A stretch of DNA of 64,000 nucleotides from Candidatus Bacteroides intestinipullorum (GTDB lineage: Bacteria > Bacteroidota > Bacteroidia > Bacteroidales > Bacteroidaceae), in NCBI GenBank assembly GCA_018883785.1, contig JAHLFO010000111.1, positions 1-64,000 on the forward strand, read 5' to 3'. This document shows positions 36,686 through 45,892 of the stretch, piece by piece. Position numbers and translations under genes: made by a program. Position 1 is the first letter of the stretch, and each line of letters opens with the position of its first letter. The notes below the pieces were generated by a model that saw nothing but the letters and a program-made list of their open reading frames with translations, made no database searches and was not told the DNA's origin.

Positions 36686-38266
36686 ATGAAGACAAACAAG
36701 ATATTGACCATCAGCCTGCTGGCCGCAACCACGCTGTTCACCACCGGTTGCAAGGACAGCTTCCTGGAAGTGGAGAACCCCACGGGCGAACCGCTGGAGG
36801 ATTACTATACGACAGACGAGCACATACAGGAGGCACTCATCGCCGCCTACGACCCCATCCACTGGGCCGACTGGGGATTGGGCCAATACAACGCCCTGAA
36901 CATCGACGGCGAAATCATGGGCGACAACTTCTGGGTGGGCGGCTCCAACCCCGCTGACATGCAGAACTGGCACATGCTGTCCAACTACGAGGCTAACGCC
37001 AATAACACGCTCAGCTCGCTCTGGACGGTAGACTACTCCGGCATCAAGCGTTGCAACGACCTGCTGCAATACCTGGACTGGGCCACAGACGTGACGGAAA
37101 CCAACCGTGCCCTCTACGAGATGCAGGCCCGTCTGCTCCGCGTGTTCTATTATAATATGCTGTGGCACTATTTCGGCAACGTACCCTTCTACCTGGAGAA
37201 CCTGGACGAACCGCCTTACACCGCCCCGCAGCTCACGGCTGACGAAGTGTACAACAACCTGATCACCGAGTTGGAAGCAGTCATTGATGCCAACGTGTTG
37301 CCGTTGAAGTATTACAAGGATGCCAATGGCAACGATGATGAAGGCCAGTTGGGACGTGTCACGCAGGCCATGGCCTATATGATGTACGCCGAAATGGTGT
37401 TGTATCAGAACGACGAAAGCCGTTTCACCCGTGCCTTGGAGCACATGCGTGCTATCATCTCCAGCAGCGACTTCGACCTCAATCCAGAATATGCCGATAT
37501 CTGGAAAACGGAAGGCGAATGGTGCATCGAGTCCATTTGGGAAATCAACTATGAGCAACTGAACTCCGAGCGCGGCTGGAACAGCCCGTTGGCCGTGGGC
37601 GGCACGGTGCTCCCCACGCTGATTTCGCCCAACACCATCAGCGGCGATCCGGACTGGACCAGCCCCGACGGCTGGGGATTCCTGCCCGTGCGGGTAGAGA
37701 CGGTGGACCTCTTCAGCGAGGAGGACAAGCGTCGCGAAGCCACTTTCTGGGATTTGCGCGACAAGCCCGAAGTGACCTACACAGCCCGCTACCAAGACAC
37801 CCGCATCTGGCTGAATAAGTACCGCCCGTACAACAAGAACAACCAGTCGGCACCGTTCGACCAGAACCTGAACTACAATAACAACTACCGTTATTACCGC
37901 TATGCCGAGACCCTGCTGAATGCAGCCGAGCTCTCCTTGCGCACCGGCGGAAGCCCCACGGGCGATGCCCTGACCTGGGTGAACGAGGTGCGCAGCCGTG
38001 CCGGATTGAACGACCTGGGCCGCGTGACGGTGAACGACGTGCTGACGGAACGCCGTCTGGAGTTCGTGGGCGAAGGCAAGCGCTACTTCGACCTGGTACG
38101 TGCCGAAGGCATCGCCGAAGCCGGAGCCGAGAACAAAGCTTCCACGGCATTGGTGCCCGACCAGTATGGCTACCGCACCAACAGCTGGACGCCGAACAAG
38201 AAATACATCCCCATCGCACAGGCCGAGCTGGACTCTGACCCCGCGTTGGTTCAGAACAATTATTAA
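36686..38266 (+). CDS. SusD-like surface glycan-binding lipoprotein
   Basis: The 526-residue RagB/SusD family lipoprotein has a signal peptide with lipobox (LFTTGC, Cys22). The TPR-rich N-terminal region (SFLEVENPTGEP start, IKRCNDLLQYLDWA) and the C-terminal SusD motif (YAETLLNAAELSLRTG, LTERRLEFVGEGKRYFDLVR) are complete. It caps the SusC barrel and captures glycan at the cell surface. It is between susC and the second binding-protein gene in one operon. Confidence 0.96.
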   Translation: MKTNKILTISLLAATTLFTTGCKDSFLEVENPTGEPLEDYYTTDEHIQEALIAAYDPIHWADWGLGQYNALNIDGEIMGDNFWVGGSNPADMQNWHMLSNYEANANNTLSSLWTVDYSGIKRCNDLLQYLDWATDVTETNRALYEMQARLLRVFYYNMLWHYFGNVPFYLENLDEPPYTAPQLTADEVYNNLITELEAVIDANVLPLKYYKDANGNDDEGQLGRVTQAMAYMMYAEMVLYQNDESRFTRALEHMRAIISSSDFDLNPEYADIWKTEGEWCIESIWEINYEQLNSERGWNSPLAVGGTVLPTLISPNTISGDPDWTSPDGWGFLPVRVETVDLFSEEDKRREATFWDLRDKPEVTYTARYQDTRIWLNKYRPYNKNNQSAPFDQNLNYNNNYRYYRYAETLLNAAELSLRTGGSPTGDALTWVNEVRSRAGLNDLGRVTVNDVLTERRLEFVGEGKRYFDLVRAEGIAEAGAENKASTALVPDQYGYRTNSWTPNKKYIPIAQAELDSDPALVQNNY

Positions 38267-38293
38267 TAGTAACCTTATTTACAAAAGACTGAT

Positions 38294-39646
38294 ATGAAAA
38301 GTATATTCAAATACATGGCCATCTTGGCCGCCGGCATCGGGCTGGCCGCCTGTTCGCCCGAGGAGTTCGAGGGAGCCAGCGGCAACGTCCCCCAGGCATC
38401 GGACTATGCCGACAACTTCACGGTGACTGTAGACCAATCGACCAACAACGCCACCTTCGAGTTCACGTCCGCTCCCGGTGTCACTCCGGTCTGGATTATT
38501 GACGGAACCACCTATTCCACGGAATACAGCTTCACGCGCTTCTACCGCAAGGCAGGCACATACAGCGTGGAATGCAAAGTGCGCAATGCCGACGGCATCA
38601 GCGATGGTTCCATCACCAAGGAATTCATCATCGAGAAAACGCAAATGAACGGCTTCGGCGGTTTTGACCCCGAGAGTGACTTCAACTTGTTCAAAGGCGT
38701 CACGTTCGACGAACCTTCCTTCTACTATGCGCCGGGATGGGCACAAGTGGCAAATCCGTCGTACACGTACATCGATGGGACGTATTCGCTGACCCTGCCG
38801 ACCGCTACCTCCGAACGCTGGCAGGCACAGATGCTCATCAATACAGGCGTGGCCATCACGTCCGGTGCATCGTATGACTTCTCCGTCATCATGACATCCA
38901 CCACGGCCCACAGCGGCGTGAAGGTGAAGATCTGCCAGGCCGACGATGACAACCTCATCCTCATGGACCAGGATTTCTCGTTGGAAGCCAATGAACCGAA
39001 GGCACTCTGGGCATCCGGTTTGGAAGGCGTAGACCTGAGCAACGTCAAGGTAGTATTCGACTTCGGTGGCAATGCCGACAACACAGACATCATCATCGAA
39101 AGCTTTGTCCTGAAAGATCATGCTAACGACGATGGCACAGTAGTGCCCGACGAACCGGAACAGCCCGAACCGACATGGAGCGACGTGGACAGCCCGGACA
39201 ACCTCTGGAGCACGGCCAATTACACGACGACCTTCTATTACGCCCCGGGCTGGACACAGATTGCCGACCCGACGTACAGCCAGGACGGCACGACCCACTC
39301 GCTGACCTTTGCGGAGGCTACCGCCGAGAAGTGGCAGAACCAGTTCACCCTGACCACGGACAACGTGGCCCTGTCTGCTGGCGAAAGCTATGACTTCCGT
39401 GTCATCGTGCACACCAGCGTTGAACTCCCGGCCATGACTTACAAGATTTGCCAGGCCGATGATGATGCCAATGCCCTCTTCGAACTGACAACCGCCGTGG
39501 CAGCCAACGAGGACGTGGCCGTGAAAGCCATCAACGTGCCGGGCGTGGCCATTACCCAAGGCAAGCTGGTATTTGACTTCGGCGGCAATGCGGCCAACAC
39601 GACCGTGACGCTGAGCGACATCATCTTGCAGGTGCACAAGGACTGA
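38294..39646 (+). CDS. Surface glycan-binding lipoprotein with PKD-like and duplicated CBM-like modules
   Basis: The 450-residue lipoprotein (lipobox LAAC, Cys20) has a PKD/Ig-like domain (about 38-115, ending SVECKVRNADGISDGSITKEF). Two homologous beta-sandwich modules follow, at about 130-278 and 298-449. Each has FYYAPGW near the start, SYDF followed by V-I, KICQADDD, and VFDFGGNA(D/A)NT near the end, resembling CBM4/9-type modules. It has no catalytic motif. Placed fourth in the PUL, it is the surface glycan-binding protein (SusE/F position). The repeat suggests two glycan-binding sites per molecule. Confidence 0.85.
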   Translation: MKSIFKYMAILAAGIGLAACSPEEFEGASGNVPQASDYADNFTVTVDQSTNNATFEFTSAPGVTPVWIIDGTTYSTEYSFTRFYRKAGTYSVECKVRNADGISDGSITKEFIIEKTQMNGFGGFDPESDFNLFKGVTFDEPSFYYAPGWAQVANPSYTYIDGTYSLTLPTATSERWQAQMLINTGVAITSGASYDFSVIMTSTTAHSGVKVKICQADDDNLILMDQDFSLEANEPKALWASGLEGVDLSNVKVVFDFGGNADNTDIIIESFVLKDHANDDGTVVPDEPEQPEPTWSDVDSPDNLWSTANYTTTFYYAPGWTQIADPTYSQDGTTHSLTFAEATAEKWQNQFTLTTDNVALSAGESYDFRVIVHTSVELPAMTYKICQADDDANALFELTTAVAANEDVAVKAINVPGVAITQGKLVFDFGGNAANTTVTLSDIILQVHKD

Positions 39647-39674
39647 TTGCTCGTTCTAAATAAGGTTGACTGAC

Positions 39675-39735
39675 GAAGGCCGCGCCGGAACGAAAGGAAG
39701 CATGAGAATCCTTTCCTTGTTTGGGCACGGCCTTC
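39675..39735 (+). repeat. Long hairpin after the glycan-binding protein gene
   Basis: GAAGGCCGCGCC pairs with GGCACGGCCTTC, with one G-T pair and an inner stem GAAAGGA/TCCTTTC (39692-39698 and 39709-39715). It is followed by a pyrimidine-rich tract. It starts 28 bases after the stop codon and may be a terminator or an mRNA-stabilizing structure. Confidence 0.6.
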
Positions 39736-39770
39736 TCTCTTATCTTCCCTTTGTGGCGGATCGGAATAGA

Positions 39771-39807
39771 AAAGGTGGCACCTTTGCCTACCAAAGGTGC
39801 CACCTTT
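39771..39807. repeat. Perfect 16-bp inverted repeat before the GH16 gene
   Basis: AAAGGTGGCACCTTTG and its exact complement flank the 5-base loop CCTAC. Each arm is itself a near palindrome (GGTG-CACC). With the hairpin at 39675, it fills most of the 335-base gap between the binding-protein and GH16 genes. No open frame in the gap is credible. Confidence 0.85.
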
Positions 39808-39981
39808 GTATAGAATCAATGGCATTGATTCCAGACGTAGACAGGGAAGAAATGATGCCTTGATATTCCTGGAGTAGGGCCTTTCTATCCCATAGGTTCA
39901 CCGACTGGGGGATTATATCGCGGATAGGACAATATCGTATAAATTAATTCTAAAGACATACTTAATAAATAACGATTGATT

Positions 39982-41349
39982 ATGAAATTTTTCTCTTCCA
40001 TGATTTTAGTCTTGTTGCTCCTCGTCTCTTGCGGGAGTGACGATGCAAACGAACCGGGCGGCGTCGGCGAGAACACACTGGCCTGCCAGCCCACAGAGAT
40101 TGCAGCCGAAGCGGCAGGCGGGACTTACACCTTGGATGTCTCCTGCACCGGCGGTGAATGGACTGCATACGCCTCGGACAACTGCGCTGCATGGATCACC
40201 ACCAGCGTGACGGGTGGAACCACAGCCCAAGGAACGGTAGATGTCACCGTCAAGGCCAATACTACCGGTAGCGCACGCCAAGGTTCGGTGGTGCTCAAGT
40301 CGGGAGCCGAACGGTTGACTGTTCCCATCGAACAAGCCGCTCCCATGTCGCTGTCCGCCACGGCATTCTACTCGCTCTCGACGGGCGAATCCTTCACGCT
40401 GGAAGTCATGGCCGCGGACGACTGGACCCTCACAGCCAATGACGACTGGATAGAAGCGGACAAGTCCGGCGAAACCACAGCCACCCTCACCATCCATCCC
40501 AACGAAACACTGGCCATGCGCCGGGGTACGGTGACCATCACCTGTGGCCGCGAACAGCAGCAGGTAGAGATCACTCAAGAGTCTGCCGAAGATACCGAAG
40601 TGCGTGCTCCCGAAGGCTACACCTTGGTATGGAGCGACGAATTCAACCAAGGCGAGACCTTGAATGCCAATGACTGGACACACGAAGTACAAGGCCCGGG
40701 CTGGGTGAACAACGAGTTGCAGACCTATGTAGACGGACAAGCAGGCGGACGTCGCGTCACGGAGCTGGTGGACGGCAAGCTGAACATCCATTGCTTCAAA
40801 GGCACGAACGGGACCATCTACTCCGGCCGCGTCTATGCCCACGTGAATGAAGGATGGCTGCACGGCTACTTTGAAGCCCGCATCCTCCTGCCCAAAGGCA
40901 AGGGAACCTGGCCGGCATTCTGGATGATGCCCGTCAACAATGACTTCGGCACGAATCCCTGGCCCAACTGCGGCGAGATAGACATCATGGAAGAGGTAGG
41001 CGCAGATGCCAACATCGTTTCCTCCAGCATCCACTGCAAAGCCTACAACCATACCATCGGCACGCAGAAGACACAGAGCCGCAACATCGGCACGGCCGAA
41101 TCGGAGTTTCACATATACGCTTGCGAATGGACGGAAGACTATCTGCGCTTCTTCGTGGACGGCGAGGAGTTGATGACGTTCGAGAACGAAGGCACCGGAC
41201 GTGATGTCTGGCCTTTCACCTACGCTTTCTATCCCATCCTCAACCTGGCTTGGGGCGGCGACTGGGGCGGCTATGCAGGTGTGGACGAGTCGGCTCTGCC
41301 CGTCACCATGAAAGTGGACTACCTCCGAGTGTTTCAGAAAGTGGAATAA
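39982..41349 (+). CDS. Surface lipoprotein endo-glucanase, BACON-BACON-GH16
   Basis: The 455-residue lipoprotein (lipobox LLVSC, Cys17) has two BACON domains (about 33-120 and 122-200) and a GH16 catalytic domain (about 210-455). The active-site motif is E332-IDIME337, with E332 as nucleophile and E337 as acid/base; this bulged ExDxxE form is typical of laminarinases and lichenases. PAFWMMP and the Trp-rich cleft motif (NLAWGGDWGGYAG) are present. It should cut beta-1,3- or mixed-linkage glucan at the cell surface for SusCD uptake; agar-type substrates are less likely. The ATG at 39982 is preferred to the TTG at 39976 because the signal peptide starts there. Confidence 0.92.
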   Translation: MKFFSSMILVLLLLVSCGSDDANEPGGVGENTLACQPTEIAAEAAGGTYTLDVSCTGGEWTAYASDNCAAWITTSVTGGTTAQGTVDVTVKANTTGSARQGSVVLKSGAERLTVPIEQAAPMSLSATAFYSLSTGESFTLEVMAADDWTLTANDDWIEADKSGETTATLTIHPNETLAMRRGTVTITCGREQQQVEITQESAEDTEVRAPEGYTLVWSDEFNQGETLNANDWTHEVQGPGWVNNELQTYVDGQAGGRRVTELVDGKLNIHCFKGTNGTIYSGRVYAHVNEGWLHGYFEARILLPKGKGTWPAFWMMPVNNDFGTNPWPNCGEIDIMEEVGADANIVSSSIHCKAYNHTIGTQKTQSRNIGTAESEFHIYACEWTEDYLRFFVDGEELMTFENEGTGRDVWPFTYAFYPILNLAWGGDWGGYAGVDESALPVTMKVDYLRVFQKVE

Positions 41350-41409
41350 GCAGAATGAATGGAATTCTCCCTGATCCTGCGTGGGCAGGGGGATTCTTAG
41401 GGGGACATT

Positions 41410-41442
41410 AAAAAAGGAGATGCTTGTTGCATCTCCTTTTTC
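41410..41442. terminator. Terminator shared by the GH16 gene and tRNA-Thr
   Basis: AAAAAAGGAGATGC pairs with GCATCTCCTTTTT around a short loop, with A/T runs on both sides. It can end both the plus-strand PUL transcript and the minus-strand tRNA transcript. Confidence 0.9.
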
Positions 41443-41444
41443 TG

Positions 41445-41517
<73 letters not shown>

Positions 41518-41547
41518 GGGAATCTTTATCGTTTCGCTTACGGGGTG

Positions 41548-41578
41548 CAAAGGTATAGCTTTATTTTGAACCGACAAA
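41548..41578 (-). promoter_or_regulatory. Promoter of tRNA-Thr
   Basis: On the minus strand, -33 TTTG (41575-41578) and -7 TACCTTTG (41548-41555) are separated by 19 bases. Confidence 0.85.
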
Positions 41579-41711
41579 CTTTTGGAGGATTTTTTTGAAG
41601 AAAAATTTGAGAAGGGCGATGAAAAGCATTTTTCCTACTAATCAAAGCACTCATATCGTTAAAAATAATAAAATAATCAGCTAAATTGAACCTACTTCTG
41701 GATAGATCCAA

Positions 41712-41719
41712 TATCTTTG
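41712..41719 (+). promoter_or_regulatory. -7 element for the fimbrillin-type gene
   Basis: TATCTTTG lies 39 bases before the ATG, with a possible -33 ATTG at 41685-41688. Confidence 0.55.
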
Positions 41720-41758
41720 GGGGTATTAACTCTTTAATAATTAAAAAATCATTACCCC

Positions 41759-43675
41759 ATGGAAGCACGTTTTCCACACCTATTCTACTCTTTAGTATTT
41801 TCCTGTATTTTCATTTGCACAGGATGTGTCAATGAAATCGCGTCAGAAACTTCAGAAATCCAAGAAGGCAACATCCCCATCACCTTTTCCGTAGAAATAG
41901 AAAAATCTACTACCAAAGTCACCGATGATGTTTTCGACGCCAACGACAAAATCGGTCTCTACGCTTTGATCACCGGAAACACGATGGCTGACGAACGCTA
42001 CATTGACAACCTCCTGCTGACCTGCGGCAAAGACCAAAATTTGATTTCCGAAAGAGACGTTTTTTACCCAGAAGGCGACAATACCTTGGATTTCATAGCT
42101 TACTATCCTTACAACTCAGAAGGGGTCAAAGAAGAACAAACCATCATCCCAGTCAGCATACATCCCAACCAGGAAGAAGCGACTGACTTTTCGGCCAGCG
42201 ATTTCATGACAGCTTCCAAGCAGCGAGTTTCAGGTTCAAGCAAGCCGGTATCCTTAGAATTCGAACATCGGCTGAGCAAGCTGAAAATCATACTAATTCC
42301 CAGCAACAGCAAAGAAGCGGACGAGATGTTGAAAAATGACCCACACATCATAGCCACCGGATTCTACACGCAAGCGAATTATGATTTGGAAAAAGACGAA
42401 TTCACCGGTTTCAAGAACGCAGCCGACATTACTCCCACCGGAAAATGGGAAGTAGAATCGGGCAAACTGATAGGTAAAGAATTCATAATCCTCCCCCAAG
42501 AAATAAATGACGAACAGTTTTTCCAGATAGATTGGAATGGGCGCATTTATACGTGTCCCATCCCCTCCTCCGTGGAAACATTGGACGGCAACAAGCAATA
42601 TGAAATAGAAATAAACACGGAAGAAAGCGAATCCAGTCAACTGAGCGGGCTTCTCGCCTCCATCAGCAAATGGCCAGCCGCTGATGAGCTGGAAGATGTG
42701 GATAGTGAAAACGGTGCCCAAATTCTCCATTTGTCCGCCCTGTCCTTCGAAGCGTCCAATGTCTACCGGGTGCACCTGAAAGGCAAAGAAGTGGCAGAAA
42801 TCTGCAAAGAATACCTTGCTGACGATTTAGACTCGAGAGCCATCACGATATATCCCGTCCAAAACGGAGTGGCGGACCTGGAAAACGGCACAATACTTCA
42901 GTTGCTGGATACTGACGAAGAAATTAATGGCGGAGAGTTGCAATGGGACTTGTCCGACAATACTTTTTCGTATTACGAAGATGACCTGCCCGCTATTCAA
43001 GTCATCTATTTTGACCAAGACGGAAACCTGCACACTGATGATGACGCGATCCAGCCAGCAGAAATCAATGTAGTGGCTTACACGCTGACCGACCGCCGGA
43101 ATTCCACTGATATTCAGCAATATCCCATCGTAAAAATAGGCACACAATACTGGCTCCGCGAGAATCTGCGGGCAGACCGCTATAGCGACGGGGAACTTAT
43201 GGAAGAACGAACCATTGCGACAGGCGATGCGGGCTATCATATTAATAAAGAAGGGGACTATTTCTATAACGGAGAAGCCTTGAAAGCAGGAACTATCAGT
43301 CCCAAAGGCTGGGGCATTCCTTCGGCAAGCGATTGGGAAAGTTTGGACAAGTATATCGAAGGGGATGTATCCATGCTGAAAACCGGAGAATGGGGAATAT
43401 TTAATGTTAACAAAGATGATTTGGAAGTAGCCGCCATCAACAATAAGACAATGCTTAGTCTCAAGCCAGTAGGAAACTGGTCTAACAACCCAGATAAACC
43501 CAATATCAATATGGGCACAATGGCTGCTTTCTGGACATGGGATTATGATCGGAATGACATCCCAGAACAAACCGTATTCTTCATCGGAGAAAGCAACGAA
43601 GTGAATATGCAACCCACCATATCAGGTTTTGGCGACTTTTACAAGGGCCTTTCCCTCCGCCTCATCAAGAAATAA
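41759..43675 (+). CDS. Fimbrillin-like/FISUMP-domain lipoprotein
   Basis: The 638-residue lipoprotein (lipobox ICTGC, Cys23) starts with a fimbrillin-type domain (about 35-285). This has the family features ITFSVEIEKSTTKV, FDANDKIGLYAL, FIAYYPYN, and SKQRV followed by LEFEHRLSKLKIIL. A linker with a repeat-like middle follows. A C-terminal domain (about 455-638) has the Fibrobacter-major-paralogous form (VKIGTQYWLRENLRADRYSDG, GWGIPSASDWESLDKYI, GLSLRLIKK end). It may be a surface adhesin or fimbrial tip/anchor protein. The gene is A+T-richer than its neighbours and stands alone, which fits acquisition by transfer. No fimbrial assembly genes are nearby. Confidence 0.8.
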   Translation: MEARFPHLFYSLVFSCIFICTGCVNEIASETSEIQEGNIPITFSVEIEKSTTKVTDDVFDANDKIGLYALITGNTMADERYIDNLLLTCGKDQNLISERDVFYPEGDNTLDFIAYYPYNSEGVKEEQTIIPVSIHPNQEEATDFSASDFMTASKQRVSGSSKPVSLEFEHRLSKLKIILIPSNSKEADEMLKNDPHIIATGFYTQANYDLEKDEFTGFKNAADITPTGKWEVESGKLIGKEFIILPQEINDEQFFQIDWNGRIYTCPIPSSVETLDGNKQYEIEINTEESESSQLSGLLASISKWPAADELEDVDSENGAQILHLSALSFEASNVYRVHLKGKEVAEICKEYLADDLDSRAITIYPVQNGVADLENGTILQLLDTDEEINGGELQWDLSDNTFSYYEDDLPAIQVIYFDQDGNLHTDDDAIQPAEINVVAYTLTDRRNSTDIQQYPIVKIGTQYWLRENLRADRYSDGELMEERTIATGDAGYHINKEGDYFYNGEALKAGTISPKGWGIPSASDWESLDKYIEGDVSMLKTGEWGIFNVNKDDLEVAAINNKTMLSLKPVGNWSNNPDKPNINMGTMAAFWTWDYDRNDIPEQTVFFIGESNEVNMQPTISGFGDFYKGLSLRLIKK

Positions 43676-43709
43676 AGTAGGCAAGTAATCATATCTCATT
43701 TCTTTTTTG

Positions 43710-43717
43710 TACTTTTG
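43710..43717 (+). promoter_or_regulatory. -7 element for metF
   Basis: TACTTTTG lies 50 bases before the metF ATG. Confidence 0.5.
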
Positions 43718-43767
43718 CCCAATATCCAACCCCCGTTGCCTGACGGGCCAAAGAATACAAAAAAGAA

Positions 43768-44721
43768 ATGAGAGTAATCGACCTGATAAATAGCCAAAAG
43801 GAGACTGCCTTCTCCTTCGAGATATTGCCTCCCCTAAAAGGGACAGGAATCGAACGTCTGTATCAGACTATAGACCTGTTGCGGGAGTTCGAGCCCAAAT
43901 ACATCAACATCACGACTCACCGCAGCGAGTATGTCTATAAGGAATTGGGCAACGGACTGTTTCAGCGCATCCGCCTGCGTCGGCGTCCAGGGACAGTAGC
44001 CGTGGCAGCAGCCATTCAAAACAAATACGGTATCACTGTCGTACCCCATATCTTGTGCAGCGGATATACATGCGAAGACACGGAATATACCCTGCTCGAC
44101 CTCCAATTCCTGGGCATCACCGACCTCTTGGTACTCCGCGGCGACAAAGCTAAACACGAGTCCGTGTTTGTCCCCGAGAAAGGCGGGCATACCCACGCCA
44201 TCGAACTGGAGGAGCAAATCAACAACTTCAACAAAGGCATTTTCGTGGACGGTTCAGAGATGACCGTCACCAAGACGCCTTTCAGCTACGGAGTGGCGTG
44301 CTATCCGGAAAAGCATGAGGAAGCTCCCAACTTGGAATCGGACATTTACTGGCTCAAGAAAAAAATTGAGGCGGGGGCTGAATACGCTGTTACCCAGCTG
44401 TTCTACGACAATCGAAAGTATTTCTCGTTTGTGGAGCAAGCCCGAGCTGTCGGCATCACATGCCCCATCATTCCCGGCATCAAGCCGATGAAAAAGCTTT
44501 CACAACTCAGCGTCCTGCCCAAGACATTCAAAGTTGACATCCCCGAGGAACTGGCCCACGAAGTACAGAAATGTACGACGGACGAACAAGTGCGCCAAGT
44601 AGGCATTGAGTGGTGCACTAAGCAATGCCGCGAACTGATGTCCCACGGTGTCCCCAGCATCCATTTCTATTCCATCGGTGCAGCCGACAGCATACGCGAA
44701 GTGGCCCGCCAAATTTATTAA
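43768..44721 (+). CDS. metF: Methylenetetrahydrofolate reductase
   Basis: The 317-residue flavoenzyme reduces 5,10-methylene-THF to 5-methyl-THF for methionine synthesis. It has the family start FSFEILPPLKGTGIERLYQTI (split by the residue limit), the folate and FAD region ITTHRSEY, ITDLLVLRGDK, the segment FSYGVACYPEKHEE, and AEYAVTQLFYDNRKYF. The length is slightly above E. coli MetF (296). The gene starts a run of same-direction genes through mltG. The holB start follows the metF stop by 34 bases. Confidence 0.95.
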   Translation: MRVIDLINSQKETAFSFEILPPLKGTGIERLYQTIDLLREFEPKYINITTHRSEYVYKELGNGLFQRIRLRRRPGTVAVAAAIQNKYGITVVPHILCSGYTCEDTEYTLLDLQFLGITDLLVLRGDKAKHESVFVPEKGGHTHAIELEEQINNFNKGIFVDGSEMTVTKTPFSYGVACYPEKHEEAPNLESDIYWLKKKIEAGAEYAVTQLFYDNRKYFSFVEQARAVGITCPIIPGIKPMKKLSQLSVLPKTFKVDIPEELAHEVQKCTTDEQVRQVGIEWCTKQCRELMSHGVPSIHFYSIGAADSIREVARQIY

Positions 44722-44755
44722 GTCGAATTCATCATCCATTACCCCCGTATCTGTT

Positions 44756-45883
44756 ATGTTCTATTTCCGCGATGTCATAGGTCAAGAGCCCGCCAAACAG
44801 CGGCTTCTACAAGAAGCAAGCGAGGGACGGATACCCCATGCACAATTGTTTTGCGGCCCCGAGGGTGCAGGCAAGTTGCCGCTGGCTTTGGCTTATGCAC
44901 GCTACTTGTCTTGCGCCCACCCGACGCCGACAGATGCATGTGGCACTTGCCCTTCATGCACCAAATGGGACAAGCTGATACATCCGGATGTGCACTTCAT
45001 GTTCCCCATCGTCAAAAGTGCCAAAGGCAAGAAAGAGATATGCGATGATTACCTGCCGGATTGGCGTCATCAGCTAATCAGTAATCCCTACTTCAACCTG
45101 CCACATTGGCTGGAAGCGATGGGCGCTGAAAACGGACAAGCCCTCATCTATGCCCGCGAAAGCGATGAGATCGCCCGCAAGCTTAGCTTGAAGTCCGTCG
45201 AAGGAGGCTATAAAATCACAATCATCTGGCTGCCTGAGAAGTTGCATGAAGTATGTGCCAACAAACTACTGAAGTTGCTGGAAGAACCGCCCGTGAAGAC
45301 CGTCTTCCTGTTGGTCAGCGAAGCACCCGAACAAATCCTGAACACCATCGTAAGCCGCACGCAACCCTTCAACGTGCTCCGTATAGCCGAAGCAGACATT
45401 GCCCAAGCCTTGTGCGGCCAATATGCGGTCCAGCCTGCCGACGCGGACAACATCGCCCACATAGCCAACGGAAGTTTCATTAAAGCATTGGAGACCATCA
45501 GCATCAATGAGGAGAACAAGTACTTCTTTGACCTCTTTGTCAGCCTGATGCGCTTGGCTTGGCAACGCAAGATACGCGACCTGAAGCAATGGAGCGAACA
45601 AGTGGCAGCCTTAGGACGTGAACGCCAGAAGAACTTGCTGGATTATTTCCAACGAATGATCCGCGAAAATTTCATCTATAACTTCCACCAGCCCGAAATG
45701 AACTACCTGACCCGGCCGGAAGAGAACTTTGCCATCCACTTCGCACCCTTCGTCAACGAGCGAAACGTGACAGGCATCATGCACGAATTATCCGAAGCCC
45801 AACTGCACATCGGACAAAACGTCAATGCAAAAATGGTATTTTTTGACTTTACGCTTAAAATGATTATGTTACTCAAACAATAA
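44756..45883 (+). CDS. holB: DNA polymerase III delta' subunit-like protein
   Basis: The 375-residue AAA+ clamp-loader subunit has the delta' start MFYFRDVIGQEPAKQRLLQ. Its P-loop is degenerate (GPEGAGKLPLALAYA, with L-P in place of the usual S/T), which fits the catalytically inert delta'. A zinc module follows (a Cys in YLSCAHP, then CGTCPSC), with sensor-like NKLLKLLEEPP and SRTQPF. It helps load the sliding clamp. The frame is open 36 codons upstream but overlaps metF, so the ATG at 44756 is chosen. RicT follows by 9 bases. Confidence 0.9.
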   Translation: MFYFRDVIGQEPAKQRLLQEASEGRIPHAQLFCGPEGAGKLPLALAYARYLSCAHPTPTDACGTCPSCTKWDKLIHPDVHFMFPIVKSAKGKKEICDDYLPDWRHQLISNPYFNLPHWLEAMGAENGQALIYARESDEIARKLSLKSVEGGYKITIIWLPEKLHEVCANKLLKLLEEPPVKTVFLLVSEAPEQILNTIVSRTQPFNVLRIAEADIAQALCGQYAVQPADADNIAHIANGSFIKALETISINEENKYFFDLFVSLMRLAWQRKIRDLKQWSEQVAALGRERQKNLLDYFQRMIRENFIYNFHQPEMNYLTRPEENFAIHFAPFVNERNVTGIMHELSEAQLHIGQNVNAKMVFFDFTLKMIMLLKQ

Positions 45884-45892
45884 CCCTAAGAT

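Noticed and set aside
39666-39863. 65-codon open frame between the binding-protein and GH16 genes
   Set aside because: It runs through both stem-loops and has no conserved features. The DNA structure explains the sequence better.
44648-44755. N-terminal extension of HolB
   Set aside because: It overlaps metF, and the family start motif begins at the ATG at 44756.
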